Source: Nonomuraea helvata (GTDB taxonomy: Bacteria > Actinomycetota > Actinomycetes > Streptosporangiales > Streptosporangiaceae). Taken from it: a stretch of DNA of 64,000 bases. The notes beneath the pieces were generated by a model, which searched no databases, had not been told where the DNA came from, and saw nothing but the letters and a program-made list of their open reading frames with translations. Position 1 is the first letter of the stretch. The number at the start of each line of letters is the position of its first letter. A program made the translations under genes and the position numbers. The stretch is taken from the NCBI RefSeq assembly GCF_039535785.1, contig NZ_BAAAXV010000001.1, forward strand, positions 2,108,001-2,172,000, in the 5' to 3' direction. Positions 8,451 to 16,178 of this stretch are shown one piece after another.

Positions 8451-9670
8451 GCGACCCTCCCCAGGATGGTGATCGCATTGTTCCCGCCGAAGGCGAAGCC
8501 GTGGTTCTGCACGATCCGCGGCGAGGCCGTCCGGCCCGTCCCCGGTACGCAGTCCACCCCGGGGCCCAGCGCCGGATCGATCTCCGTCACGTTGGCCGTG
8601 GGCGGTAGGAACCCGTCATGCAGCGCCATGCAGCAGATCAGCGCGCCGAAGCCGCTGGCGGCGCCCATCGTGTGCCCGATCATGGATTTGATCGAGCTGA
8701 TCGGCGGCAGCCTGTCGCCGAACACCTCACGCACCGCCTTCACCTCCGTGGCGTCGTTGGTCGGAGTGCCCGTGCCGTGCGCGCAGATGTAGTCGATGTC
8801 CTCGGAGCGCACTCCGGCGTTGCGGTGCGCGGCCCTGATGCACTCCGCGATGCTCGTCGGGTCGGGCGCCACCGGGTGCTTGGCGTCGCAGTTGACGCCG
8901 TACCCGAGCACTTCCGCATAGATACGGGCACCTCGGGCGAGTGCCCCCTCCAGCGGCTCGAGGAACAGCGCGACCCCGCCCTCCGCGGTGAGGATCCCCG
9001 AGCGGTGCGTGTCGAAGGGCCGGCACACCGACTCGGCCAGCGCCCCGAGCCGGTAGAAGCCGGCATGCTCCCACCGGTTGACCGAATCGGCACCGCCGCT
9101 GATCATGAAGTCGGCCTCGCCGGTACGCACCAGGTCGTAGGCATAGCCGAGCGTGTAATTGCTCGCCGAGCAGGCTGTCGCGATGGTGTGGGCCTCCCCG
9201 GTGAGAGCGAGCTCGGCGTTGACCGCGGCGGCGATGCGGTTGGCCGGCGCCCGGCGGGCGAGGACCGGGTCGATGTCCTTGAGCCCCTGGTCGACCCACT
9301 GGCTCACCAAGTCCTCGATCACCGCCGACTCGCCGAGCGTCGTCCCGATCGCCGAGCCCGCGCGCGCCGCCGAGACCTGAGCGGGATCGATCTCGGCGTC
9401 GATCAGCGCCAGCCGCGCGGCGGAGGCCGCGAACAGGCTGCTGCGGCCCCACTCCTCGACCCGCAGCCTGCGCAGCACCTGGCCGGGGTAGAAGTCGTGG
9501 ACCTCGCCCGCGTAGGTGTGCGGGAACCCGCTCGCGTCGAAACTCCGGATGGGCGACACGCCGTTCCGCCCCGCCCTGATGGCGTCCGCGAAGGCGCGCG
9601 CCCCCGTTCCGAGGCTGCTCACCGCTCCGAGCCCGGTGACCACGACCCGGCGCGACGCCGTTTCAGGCAT
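8447..9670 (-). CDS. beta-ketoacyl-ACP synthase (second ketosynthase)
   Basis: A 407-residue FabF-type ketosynthase with a complete catalytic set: Cys167 (T-A-C-S-A-S), His298 (A-H-G-T-G-T) and His333 (I-G-H-T). The ATG at 9670 overlaps the last bases of the ACP gene; the upstream frame extension reads antisense through the ACP region. With the CLF-like partner and ACP it forms a second minimal synthase, separate from the aromatic one at 48 kb. Possible roles are building a starter or acyl side chain, or transferring an acyl group from the dedicated ACP. No dehydratase or enoyl reductase is next to it. Confidence 0.88.
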   Translation of the reverse strand: MPETASRRVVVTGLGAVSSLGTGARAFADAIRAGRNGVSPIRSFDASGFPHTYAGEVHDFYPGQVLRRLRVEEWGRSSLFAASAARLALIDAEIDPAQVSAARAGSAIGTTLGESAVIEDLVSQWVDQGLKDIDPVLARRAPANRIAAAVNAELALTGEAHTIATACSASNYTLGYAYDLVRTGEADFMISGGADSVNRWEHAGFYRLGALAESVCRPFDTHRSGILTAEGGVALFLEPLEGALARGARIYAEVLGYGVNCDAKHPVAPDPTSIAECIRAAHRNAGVRSEDIDYICAHGTGTPTNDATEVKAVREVFGDRLPPISSIKSMIGHTMGAASGFGALICCMALHDGFLPPTANVTEIDPALGPGVDCVPGTGRTASPRIVQNHGFAFGGNNAITILGRVA

Positions 9671-9929
9671 CGGTGTCCTCGTAACGGAGCACGAGCTCGA
9701 CCACGGCCCCCAGGTTGACCATCTCGGGAAGGGCCTCGCTCGGGATGCGCACGCCCATGGACCGCTCGATGCTGGCGATGATGTCAATGGCCAGCAGCGA
9801 GTCGGCGCCGTGCTGGTTGACGAAATCGCTGGTGTACGTCAGCTCGTCCGGCTCGATCTCCAGGACGTCGACGAGGATGTCACGGATCTGCTGGAGCCGC
9901 TCGGCCTGGATCGCCACGTGGGACATCAT
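9663..9929 (-). CDS. acyl carrier protein (second set)
   Basis: An 88-residue four-helix ACP with phosphopantetheine Ser44 in H-G-A-D-S-L-L. The start is ATG 9929 or the adjacent ATG 9926, after GAAAGGA. It overlaps the ketosynthase gene by eight bases and follows the SGNH hydrolase gene by 12 bases, so it is the dedicated carrier of this second ketosynthase set. It differs clearly from the aromatic ACP at 50.9 kb. Confidence 0.92.
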   Translation of the reverse strand: MMSHVAIQAERLQQIRDILVDVLEIEPDELTYTSDFVNQHGADSLLAIDIIASIERSMGVRIPSEALPEMVNLGAVVELVLRYEDTDA

Positions 9930-9941
9930 GCTTCCTTTCGG

Positions 9942-10946
9942 TTAGGCGGCGCCCTCGAGCGCCCGGTGGATCATTTCCGCGGCTTGCCGGTTGCCGTCGT
10001 CGGTGAAGTGCACGGTGTCCGCGAACGCGTCGCCCTCGAACAGGTCGGCGGACAGGTTCAGGAACGAGATCCCCAGGTCGGCGCAGCCCTTGGCGTACAA
10101 GGCGGCGTAGGCGTCCCAGTTCTCCTCGATGGCGCTGTGCAGGACGCCGAAGACGGGTGCGTCGAAGTCGTACCGTGCCTTCTCCTCGGGGCTGAGCTGT
10201 CTCGTGCGCGAGGTCACGAGCGGCTGCAGGCAGAACAGGACCCGCGTACGCCCGCCCGCCGCCCGCGCGAGGAAGCCGAGGTGCTCGAGCCGCCTGCGGG
10301 CGGCCGCCTCCATCCGCGGCACGGTGTCGGCGAGGTTCCAGGCCGGGGCCTTGCCGCGCTTGCGGCGGCGGGACTCGAGGTCGGGCACCTCTTCGCCGGC
10401 GGCGAGGGTGGCCAGGTCGAACAGCGGGATCTCGGCGAGCTCCGTGAACGTGCGCTCGTAGGAGACGGCGCCGAACAGCCCGCTCGGGTCGAGCGAGCCG
10501 ACCAGGTTGACGAAGTCGGGGCCGCCACCGATGACCACCACGGTGGACGCCGCGTGCAGGAACGGTGTGGCGGCGACCAGCTCCTGGAGGGAGACCGCCG
10601 CGCACAGGCCCAGGTTGAGCTGCCGGGTCCCGGAGGCGAAGGCCAGGTGCGAGGGAGGCGAGTCGCGGTCGGAGGTCGCGGCGAGGCCGACGGCCACCGA
10701 GTTGCCCAGCACTATCCCGCCGCCGCCCGCGGCCAGCCACGAGGTGGTGTCCACCGTGCCGAACGGCGAGTCCGAGAGGCGAAACCCCTCCTCATCGGTG
10801 TTGAGCACGGATGAACGGTGACCGGGAGGCAGGGTGAAGCCGAGGAAGGGATGCGGATAGAGATCGATGCCGTGCCGTTCGAGCAGCATCCCGCCACGGT
10901 GTCGCCGAGCGAATGACTCGTGCGCGAATTTCGGGGTGGATCTCAT
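9942..10946 (-). CDS. SGNH/GDSL-like hydrolase
   Basis: A 334-residue protein with the fold signs of SGNH hydrolases: block I reads G-N-S (nucleophile Ser83, with Asn for the usual Asp), a G-G-G-P-D-F block near 140, and the C-terminal D-T-V-H (Asp310, His313). It lacks a signal peptide, so it acts in the cytoplasm. The ATG overlaps the glycosyltransferase stop (ATGA) and it is followed by the ACP. In this place it may hydrolyse or transfer an acyl group held on the ACP; that is inference. Confidence 0.72.
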   Translation of the reverse strand: MRSTPKFAHESFARRHRGGMLLERHGIDLYPHPFLGFTLPPGHRSSVLNTDEEGFRLSDSPFGTVDTTSWLAAGGGGIVLGNSVAVGLAATSDRDSPPSHLAFASGTRQLNLGLCAAVSLQELVAATPFLHAASTVVVIGGGPDFVNLVGSLDPSGLFGAVSYERTFTELAEIPLFDLATLAAGEEVPDLESRRRKRGKAPAWNLADTVPRMEAAARRRLEHLGFLARAAGGRTRVLFCLQPLVTSRTRQLSPEEKARYDFDAPVFGVLHSAIEENWDAYAALYAKGCADLGISFLNLSADLFEGDAFADTVHFTDDGNRQAAEMIHRALEGAA

Positions 10947-12124
10947 TGCTCGACAGTCACCGCCACCGGTTGAGGGCGGCTCGTGCCCGGCTCGACGAGG
11001 CTCTCCAGCGCCTTCACGACCTGGGCCGGGGACGGCTGGCCGGACATCTCGCCCTGCAGGCGCCGCGCGGCGGCCCGGTGACCCGGATTCGCCATCAGCT
11101 CGGCGAGATGGTCTCTGATCGCCGCCGGCTCGGCTGCCTGCGCCGGGAGGGCCAGCCCTGCGCCCGCCTCGGCCAGCCGCCCGGAGTGGCGTTGGTGATC
11201 GGGCAGCCGCGGGAGGTGCAGCTGCGGCAGCCCGTGCGCCAGCCCGGTCAGCAGGGTGCCCGCGCCGCCGTGGGCCACGACGACGTCGCAGGCCGGCAGC
11301 AGGAGGTCGAGCGGCGTTCCCTCGGTGACGTACGCACCGGGCGGCAGCTCGCCGAGCAGCGGCCGCTGCTCCGGCGTGACCGCGACGACCACTTCCACGT
11401 CGAGGTCGCCGATCGCCCTGGCCACCTCCCCCGCCAGGAAGAGCTCCGGAGCCACCCGGCTCGGCGTGGTGCCCCAGGTGACGCACACGCGCGGCCGGAC
11501 GGACGGCGCGGGCAGGCCGACGGGCAGCCTGCCGGGACCGTTGTGGGGCAGATAGCGCATCGGCAGGCGGCGGGAGCCGACGGGAACCTGCAGCCCGGCG
11601 GGGCACGGGTCCACGGTCGCCACGCCGAACGGATCGACGGCGTCCAACCCCAGCTTCGCGCTGAGCGGGGCGAGCGCGTCCGGCAGGAAGCGCCCGACGA
11701 CGCTCATGAGGTCGGTGCCGAACAGGTGCCGCACGGCCGGGACACCGAGCGCGGCGGCGGCCAGCGGCCCCGCGAAGGCGGTGGGCTCGAACACGATGAG
11801 GTCCGCGCGCCACCGCCTCCCCAGCGCGATGAGATCGTCCGTCATGGCCTCCGCCAGCTCGGCCAGCAGGCCGAAGACCCGCGGCCCGCCGCCCGACGGC
11901 CGCTGGGCCGACGGCGGCGGGAACACGATGTCGTGGAAGGTCGCCACCGCGTCCACGTCCCGCCCGACCGGCGCCGCCGGCAGGCCGGTACGCAGGATCG
12001 CGCCGGTGAGCTCCGGCTGGCTCGCCACCAGCACGTCGTGCCCGGCGGCCCGGCAGGCCCACGCGAGCGGCACCATCGCGTACAGGTGGGACGGCCACGC
12101 CCAGGTCGTGAAGATTATCCGCAT
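10943..12124 (-). CDS. glycosyltransferase (EryCIII-like, GT1)
   Basis: A 393-residue GT-B glycosyltransferase beginning M-R-I-I-F-T-T, with the nucleotide-sugar loop A-H-G-G-A-G-T at 284-290 and the P-D-H-Q-R-H segment after it. It resembles the macrolide and aromatic deoxysugar transferases. Apart from this gene I see no NDP-sugar biosynthesis gene in the window, so the sugar must be a common one or made elsewhere. It lies between the SchA/CurD cyclase and the SGNH gene. A longer open frame continues upstream but reads antisense through the flavin hydroxylase gene. Confidence 0.9.
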   Translation of the reverse strand: MRIIFTTWAWPSHLYAMVPLAWACRAAGHDVLVASQPELTGAILRTGLPAAPVGRDVDAVATFHDIVFPPPSAQRPSGGGPRVFGLLAELAEAMTDDLIALGRRWRADLIVFEPTAFAGPLAAAALGVPAVRHLFGTDLMSVVGRFLPDALAPLSAKLGLDAVDPFGVATVDPCPAGLQVPVGSRRLPMRYLPHNGPGRLPVGLPAPSVRPRVCVTWGTTPSRVAPELFLAGEVARAIGDLDVEVVVAVTPEQRPLLGELPPGAYVTEGTPLDLLLPACDVVVAHGGAGTLLTGLAHGLPQLHLPRLPDHQRHSGRLAEAGAGLALPAQAAEPAAIRDHLAELMANPGHRAAARRLQGEMSGQPSPAQVVKALESLVEPGTSRPQPVAVTVEQ

Positions 12125-12185
12125 GCGCCCAGGGCACCACGGGGCGGTGGCCGATGCCTCGAGCAGCACTGGAGGCGCCCTCGAC

Positions 12186-12551
12186 TCACCGCGGCACGGC
12201 CAGCTGGGTGATCGAGCGCAGCATGCTGCTCTTGAACGTCCGGACGAACCCTTCGGGGGTGCCGGTGTCGCGAGGGGACCTGAGGTACGGCTTGAGTTTC
12301 CGCTCGACCTCCTGGACGCCCGGCTGGACGGCCATGTGCCGCGCCACGGCGTCGAGGTCGCCTTCGAACTCGATGAACCGGACCAGCAGGTTGTCCCTGA
12401 TGAACACCGCCGTGGCCAGGATCCGCCCGGCCTGCTCGCCGTCAGCCCCCGGCACCACCGCCGACCTCGGCCGCTGGAAGCCGGAGAAGACCTCCGCGAC
12501 CTGGTCCTCGTAGCCGCTCTTGATGTCATAGGTGATCGCCGTGAAGGGCAT
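12186..12551 (-). CDS. SchA/CurD-like polyketide cyclase
   Basis: A 121-residue ferredoxin-like-fold protein of the SchA/CurD-like family (M-P-F-T-A-I-T-Y start, repeated His/Arg positions, R-D-T-G-T-P-E-G-F end). Members sit in spore-pigment and pentangular polyphenol clusters and are thought to help close later rings. GGGAGGA precedes the ATG at 12551; the upstream frame is a non-coding extension. It heads the operon cyclase/GT/SGNH/ACP/KS/CLF-like. A second member is at 44.5-44.9 kb. Confidence 0.85.
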   Translation of the reverse strand: MPFTAITYDIKSGYEDQVAEVFSGFQRPRSAVVPGADGEQAGRILATAVFIRDNLLVRFIEFEGDLDAVARHMAVQPGVQEVERKLKPYLRSPRDTGTPEGFVRTFKSSMLRSITQLAVPR

Positions 12552-12590
12552 CGTGTCCTCCCAAGGGAAATCCGGTCTGTACGGCACGCA

Positions 12591-12622
12591 GCATGCACCG
12601 CCGTACTCGGACGAGACTCGAA
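12591..12622 (-). promoter_or_regulatory. SARP-type promoter of the SchA/CurD-to-CLF-like operon
   Basis: On the minus strand TTCGAGT (12616-12622) and TCCGAGT (12605-12611) are 11 bp apart; GCATGC or the CATGCT one base later is the possible -10, 8-9 bp downstream. Confidence 0.55.
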
Positions 12623-12634
12623 GCCACCCGCGAC

Positions 12635-12666
12635 CCGAGCGAGGCTTGAGCCTGCCGTGGAACCCT
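12635..12666 (+). promoter_or_regulatory. SARP-type promoter of the hydroxylase/carboxylase genes
   Basis: CCGAGCG (12635-12641) and TTGAGCC (12646-12652) at 11-bp distance, 8 bp, then AACCCT (12661-12666). Confidence 0.55.
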
Positions 12667-12706
12667 CCGGCAAGCGCACCGATGCAGCCGGAGAAGGAGA
12701 CCATTG

Positions 12707-14263
12707 ATGACGACGCCTGACGAGAACGCCCCGGTCCTCATCGTCGGTGGCGGGTACGCGGGCCTGGCCTCGGCACTGTTCCTGTCGGGGCACGGCGTGC
12801 GCCCGGTGCTGGTGGACAAGCAATCGGGCGTGTCCATCCAGGGCCGCGCACGCGGGATCAACCAGCGGACCATGGAGCTCTACCGCCCCCTTGGCCTGGC
12901 CGCGCGCATCGCGGCGGCCGGCGCGCCGTTCGACGCCGAATCGGGCGTCGTACGGTGCGAGAGCCTCGCGGGCGAGTGGACGTGGCTGCTGGACGACGAC
13001 TCGCCGCGGGCCTTTCCCGAGCTGACCGCCGGCGAGTACGTCATGGCCGACCAGCGCAGCGTGGAGCCGATCCTGATCGAGGCGGCCCGCGGCCTGGGGG
13101 CCGACATCCGGTTCGACACGCGGTGCCTCTCGGTCGAGGTGGACGCCGAGGGTGTCACGGCGGTGACCGAGGACCGGGTCAGCGGGCAGCGGCGCACCAT
13201 ACGCTCCGACTATCTGATCGCCGCCGACGGCTTCCGCGGCGCCATCAGGCGCCGGCTCGGCATCGACCACACGGGGCCGGGCGTCACCCAGAACTGGGTC
13301 ACCTTCATCGTCGAGGCGGACCTGGCGGAGCTCGTGACGCAGCGGGCCATGCTCTGGATCGTGGTCAACGCCGAGATCGGCTTCGGCTCGTTCCTCACCA
13401 CCGCCGTGCCCGGCCAGTGGGCGATCAGCTTCACCTACGACCCCGCCAAGGAGTCCCCCGCCGACTTCACCCCGGCACGCTGCGAGAAGGTGGCCAGAAC
13501 GGTCATCGGCCGGGACATCCCCGTCACCGTCCTCGACATCGCCTGCTGGGAGGAGGCCGTCGGGGTCGCCGACCGCTACCGCCACGGCCGCGTCTTCCTC
13601 GCCGGCGACTCCGCGCACGTCTGGTCGCCCGCCGGCGCGATGGGGGCGAACGCCGCCGTCCAGGACGCGCACAACCTGGCCTGGAAGCTCGCCGGGGTGC
13701 TCGGCGGGTGGGCGGGAGCGGGCCTGCTCGACACCTACGAGCCCGAGCGCAGGCCGGTGGCGCGGACGCTGGCGGAGATCACCGTACGGCGGCAGCAGGC
13801 CCGGTTCTCTGACCAGCCGTACGAGGACGACGTGGACGACCTGGTCTGCGCCCTCGGCCAGCGCTACGGGCACGACTCCGTCTACGGCGACCAGGTGGTG
13901 GCGCGAGCCGTTCCCGGCGCTCGCGCGCCGCACCTGTGGCTGCGCCACGAGGGGCGGCGGATCACGGTGCACGACCTGTTCCACGACGCGTTCGTGCTGC
14001 TCACCGGGGCTGACGGCGCCGGATGGACGGAGGCGGCGGACAAGTGCGCCGCCCAGCTGGGCGTCCCGTTGCGGGCCTACCGCGTCGGCCAGGAGGTGAT
14101 CGACGTGGACGGCGCCTGGGAGGACCGCTACGGCGTCGGCCGGGACGGGGCGGTGCTCGTACGGCCCGACGGCTACGTGGCCTGGTGCGGCCCCTCGCCG
14201 GACGCCGACCCTGAGGCGACGCTCCGCGGCGCGCTCGGCCGGACTCTGGCGAGGACGTCATGA
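12707..14263 (+). CDS. FAD-dependent aromatic hydroxylase
   Basis: A 518-residue group A flavoprotein monooxygenase of the PgaE/RdmE type: GGGYAG FAD loop near residue 15, the AADGFRG motif, and GDSAH near residue 300, followed by a thioredoxin-like C-terminal domain from about residue 390. It should hydroxylate the polycyclic aromatic intermediate with NAD(P)H and oxygen. The ATG at 12707 is preferred over TTG 12704, with AAGGAG seven bases upstream. Its stop overlaps the next gene (ATGA). It resembles the hydroxylase at 52891-54516 in overall architecture. Confidence 0.92.
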   Translation: MTTPDENAPVLIVGGGYAGLASALFLSGHGVRPVLVDKQSGVSIQGRARGINQRTMELYRPLGLAARIAAAGAPFDAESGVVRCESLAGEWTWLLDDDSPRAFPELTAGEYVMADQRSVEPILIEAARGLGADIRFDTRCLSVEVDAEGVTAVTEDRVSGQRRTIRSDYLIAADGFRGAIRRRLGIDHTGPGVTQNWVTFIVEADLAELVTQRAMLWIVVNAEIGFGSFLTTAVPGQWAISFTYDPAKESPADFTPARCEKVARTVIGRDIPVTVLDIACWEEAVGVADRYRHGRVFLAGDSAHVWSPAGAMGANAAVQDAHNLAWKLAGVLGGWAGAGLLDTYEPERRPVARTLAEITVRRQQARFSDQPYEDDVDDLVCALGQRYGHDSVYGDQVVARAVPGARAPHLWLRHEGRRITVHDLFHDAFVLLTGADGAGWTEAADKCAAQLGVPLRAYRVGQEVIDVDGAWEDRYGVGRDGAVLVRPDGYVAWCGPSPDADPEATLRGALGRTLARTS

Positions 14264-16038
14264 GCGGCATCTCCAAGGTCCTGATCGTCAACCGCGGCGA
14301 GATCGCGGTACGGATCGCCAGAGCCTGCAAGGACCTGGGCCTGACCAGCGTCGCCATCTACTCCGAACAGGACCTGAACGCCCTCCACGTCAAGCGCGCC
14401 GACGAGGCGTACGCGCTCGGCGGGACCAGCCCGGCCGAGACGTACCTGGCCATCGACAAGGTGCTGGCCGTCGCCGACCGCTCCGGCGCGGACGCGGTCC
14501 ATCCCGGCTACGGGTTCCTGGCGGAGAACGCCGACTTCGCCGAGGCCGTCCTCGATGCGGGGCTCACCTGGATCGGCCCGCCGCCCGCCGCGATCAGGGC
14601 GCTCGGCGACAAGGTCGCCGCGCGGCACATCGCGCAGAAGGTCGGCGCGCCGATGGTGGCCGGCACCGGCGAGCCGGTCGCCGGTGTGGAGGAGGTGCTG
14701 GCCTTCGCCGCCGAGCACGGGCTCCCGATCGCGATCAAGGCGGCGTACGGCGGAGGCGGCCGGGGGCTGAAGGTCGCCTGCACGACGGCGGAGATCCCGG
14801 AGGCGTACGAGTCGGCGGTGCGCGAGGCGGTCACGGCCTTCGGGCGCGGGGAATGCTTCGTGGAGCGCTATCTGGAGCGGCCGCGCCACGTGGAGACCCA
14901 GTGCCTGGCCGACGCGTACGGCGAGGTCGTGGTGGTCTCGACCCGCGACTGCTCGCTGCAGCGGCGGCACCAGAAGCTCGTCGAGGAGGCGCCGGCCCCG
15001 TTCCTGACCGCCGAGCAGCGGGCGCAGCTCTACAGCAGCTCCAAGGCGATCCTGCGCGAGGCCGGCTACGTCGGCGCGGGCACCTGCGAGTTCCTCATCG
15101 GCCTGGACGGCGTGGTCTCGTTCCTCGAGGTGAACACCCGGCTGCAGGTCGAGCACCCGGTCACCGAGGAGGTGACGGGCATCGACCTGGTGCGGGAGAT
15201 GTTCCGCATCGCGGAGGGCGAGCCCCTCGGCTACGGCGACCCGGAGCCGCGCGGCCACTCGATCGAGTTCCGGATCAACGCCGAGGACGCCGGGCGCGGA
15301 TTCCTGCCGGCCCCCGGCACGATCGCGGCCTTCTGCCCGCCGAGCGGGCCGGGCGTGCGGCTGGACTCCGGGTACACGTCGGGCCAGGAGGTGCCGAGGG
15401 AGTTCGACTCGCTGATCGCCAAGCTGGTCGTGACGGGAGGCGATCGCGAACAGGCACTGCGGCGGGCCCGGCGGGCGCTGGCCGAGTTCGAGATCGAGGG
15501 GCTCCCCACGCTCCTGCCCTTCCACCGCGCCGCGGTGGAGGAGCCCGCCTTCACGGGCGAGCCGTTCACCGTGCACACCCGGTGGATCGAGACGGAGTTC
15601 GCCAATCCCGTCGAGCCGCACCCGCACACCGAGGTCGTCCCGGCGCAGGCCGCCCCCCGCGAGCGCGTCAGCGTCGAGGTGGACGGCCGTCGCCTCGAGG
15701 TCGTGCTGCCTACCGGCCTCATGAGCGGTGCGATGAACGCCCCGACGAACGGCGGGGCGATGCCAAGGCGCGGGGGCGCCGCCAAGGCGTCGACACTGGC
15801 AGGCGCCGACAGCGACGCCCTGGTCAGTTCGATGCAGGGCACCGTCGTCAAGGTCTTCGCGGCCGACGGCGACACCGTCGAGGAGGGCGAGACCATCCTG
15901 GTCATCGAGGCGATGAAGATGGAGCAGCCCGTCACCGCGCACAAACCGGGCGTGGTCACCGGCCTGTCCGCGACCCCCGGAGAGAGCGTCTCGTCCGGCG
16001 CCGTGCTGTGCCGGATCACCCCTAGTACCAGCCAGTAG
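14260..16038 (+). CDS. acyl-CoA carboxylase alpha subunit (biotin carboxylase + BCCP)
   Basis: A 592-residue protein with biotin-carboxylase N-terminal domain, ATP-grasp with the Gly-rich GGGGRG loop near residue 165, biotin-carboxylase C-terminal domain, and a biotinyl carrier domain with A-M-K-M, where Lys553 is the biotin site. With the beta and epsilon subunits at 41.4-43.2 kb it should carboxylate acetyl-CoA to malonyl-CoA, the extender unit. The gene starts in an ATGA overlap with the hydroxylase. A low-complexity linker around residues 485-510 separates the BCCP. Cluster-borne carboxylases are known from other aromatic polyketide clusters such as jadomycin. Confidence 0.95.
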   Translation: MSGISKVLIVNRGEIAVRIARACKDLGLTSVAIYSEQDLNALHVKRADEAYALGGTSPAETYLAIDKVLAVADRSGADAVHPGYGFLAENADFAEAVLDAGLTWIGPPPAAIRALGDKVAARHIAQKVGAPMVAGTGEPVAGVEEVLAFAAEHGLPIAIKAAYGGGGRGLKVACTTAEIPEAYESAVREAVTAFGRGECFVERYLERPRHVETQCLADAYGEVVVVSTRDCSLQRRHQKLVEEAPAPFLTAEQRAQLYSSSKAILREAGYVGAGTCEFLIGLDGVVSFLEVNTRLQVEHPVTEEVTGIDLVREMFRIAEGEPLGYGDPEPRGHSIEFRINAEDAGRGFLPAPGTIAAFCPPSGPGVRLDSGYTSGQEVPREFDSLIAKLVVTGGDREQALRRARRALAEFEIEGLPTLLPFHRAAVEEPAFTGEPFTVHTRWIETEFANPVEPHPHTEVVPAQAAPRERVSVEVDGRRLEVVLPTGLMSGAMNAPTNGGAMPRRGGAAKASTLAGADSDALVSSMQGTVVKVFAADGDTVEEGETILVIEAMKMEQPVTAHKPGVVTGLSATPGESVSSGAVLCRITPSTSQ

Positions 16039-16049
16039 GCCGCTAACCC

Positions 16050-16066
16050 GCAACCCTAGGGGTTGC
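16050..16066 (+). terminator. short hairpin after the carboxylase gene
   Basis: GCAACCC and GGGTTGC pair around TAG. A weak stem that may attenuate read-through into the SARP gene. Confidence 0.3.
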
Positions 16067-16098
16067 TAGCAAAGAAGCTCAAAAATTAGCCTTCGAGT

Positions 16099-16146
16099 GG
16101 AATTGATGCCGGACGTCCGAATTCCGCCGGAATCAACGTTGATTCC
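16099..16146 (+). promoter_or_regulatory. nested palindromes upstream of the SARP gene (candidate operator)
   Basis: GGAATT (16099) and AATTCC (ending 16125) flank the palindrome CGGACGTCCG, and a perfect 18-bp palindrome GGAATCAACGTTGATTCC follows at 16129-16146. All outer half-sites share GGAAT. The block ends 32 bases before the SARP start, so a repressor or autoregulator probably binds here. It has no SARP-type heptamers. Confidence 0.6.
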
Positions 16147-16178
16147 CTCAACATGCCGTGCGCAGATTGAAGGGCACA

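Noticed and set aside
7365..9670. The KS/CLF-like pair as a plain duplicate of the aromatic KS-alpha/KS-beta
   Set aside because: The catalytic-motif context differs (T-A-C-S versus T-G-C-T), the partner is 50 residues shorter and lacks the Gln of aromatic CLFs.
12125..13984. Long minus-strand frame continuing upstream of the glycosyltransferase (about 1000 codons in total)
   Set aside because: Only the last 393 codons look like a protein; the rest is antisense to the cyclase region and the flavin hydroxylase and has no ribosome site. High GC keeps many antisense frames open.
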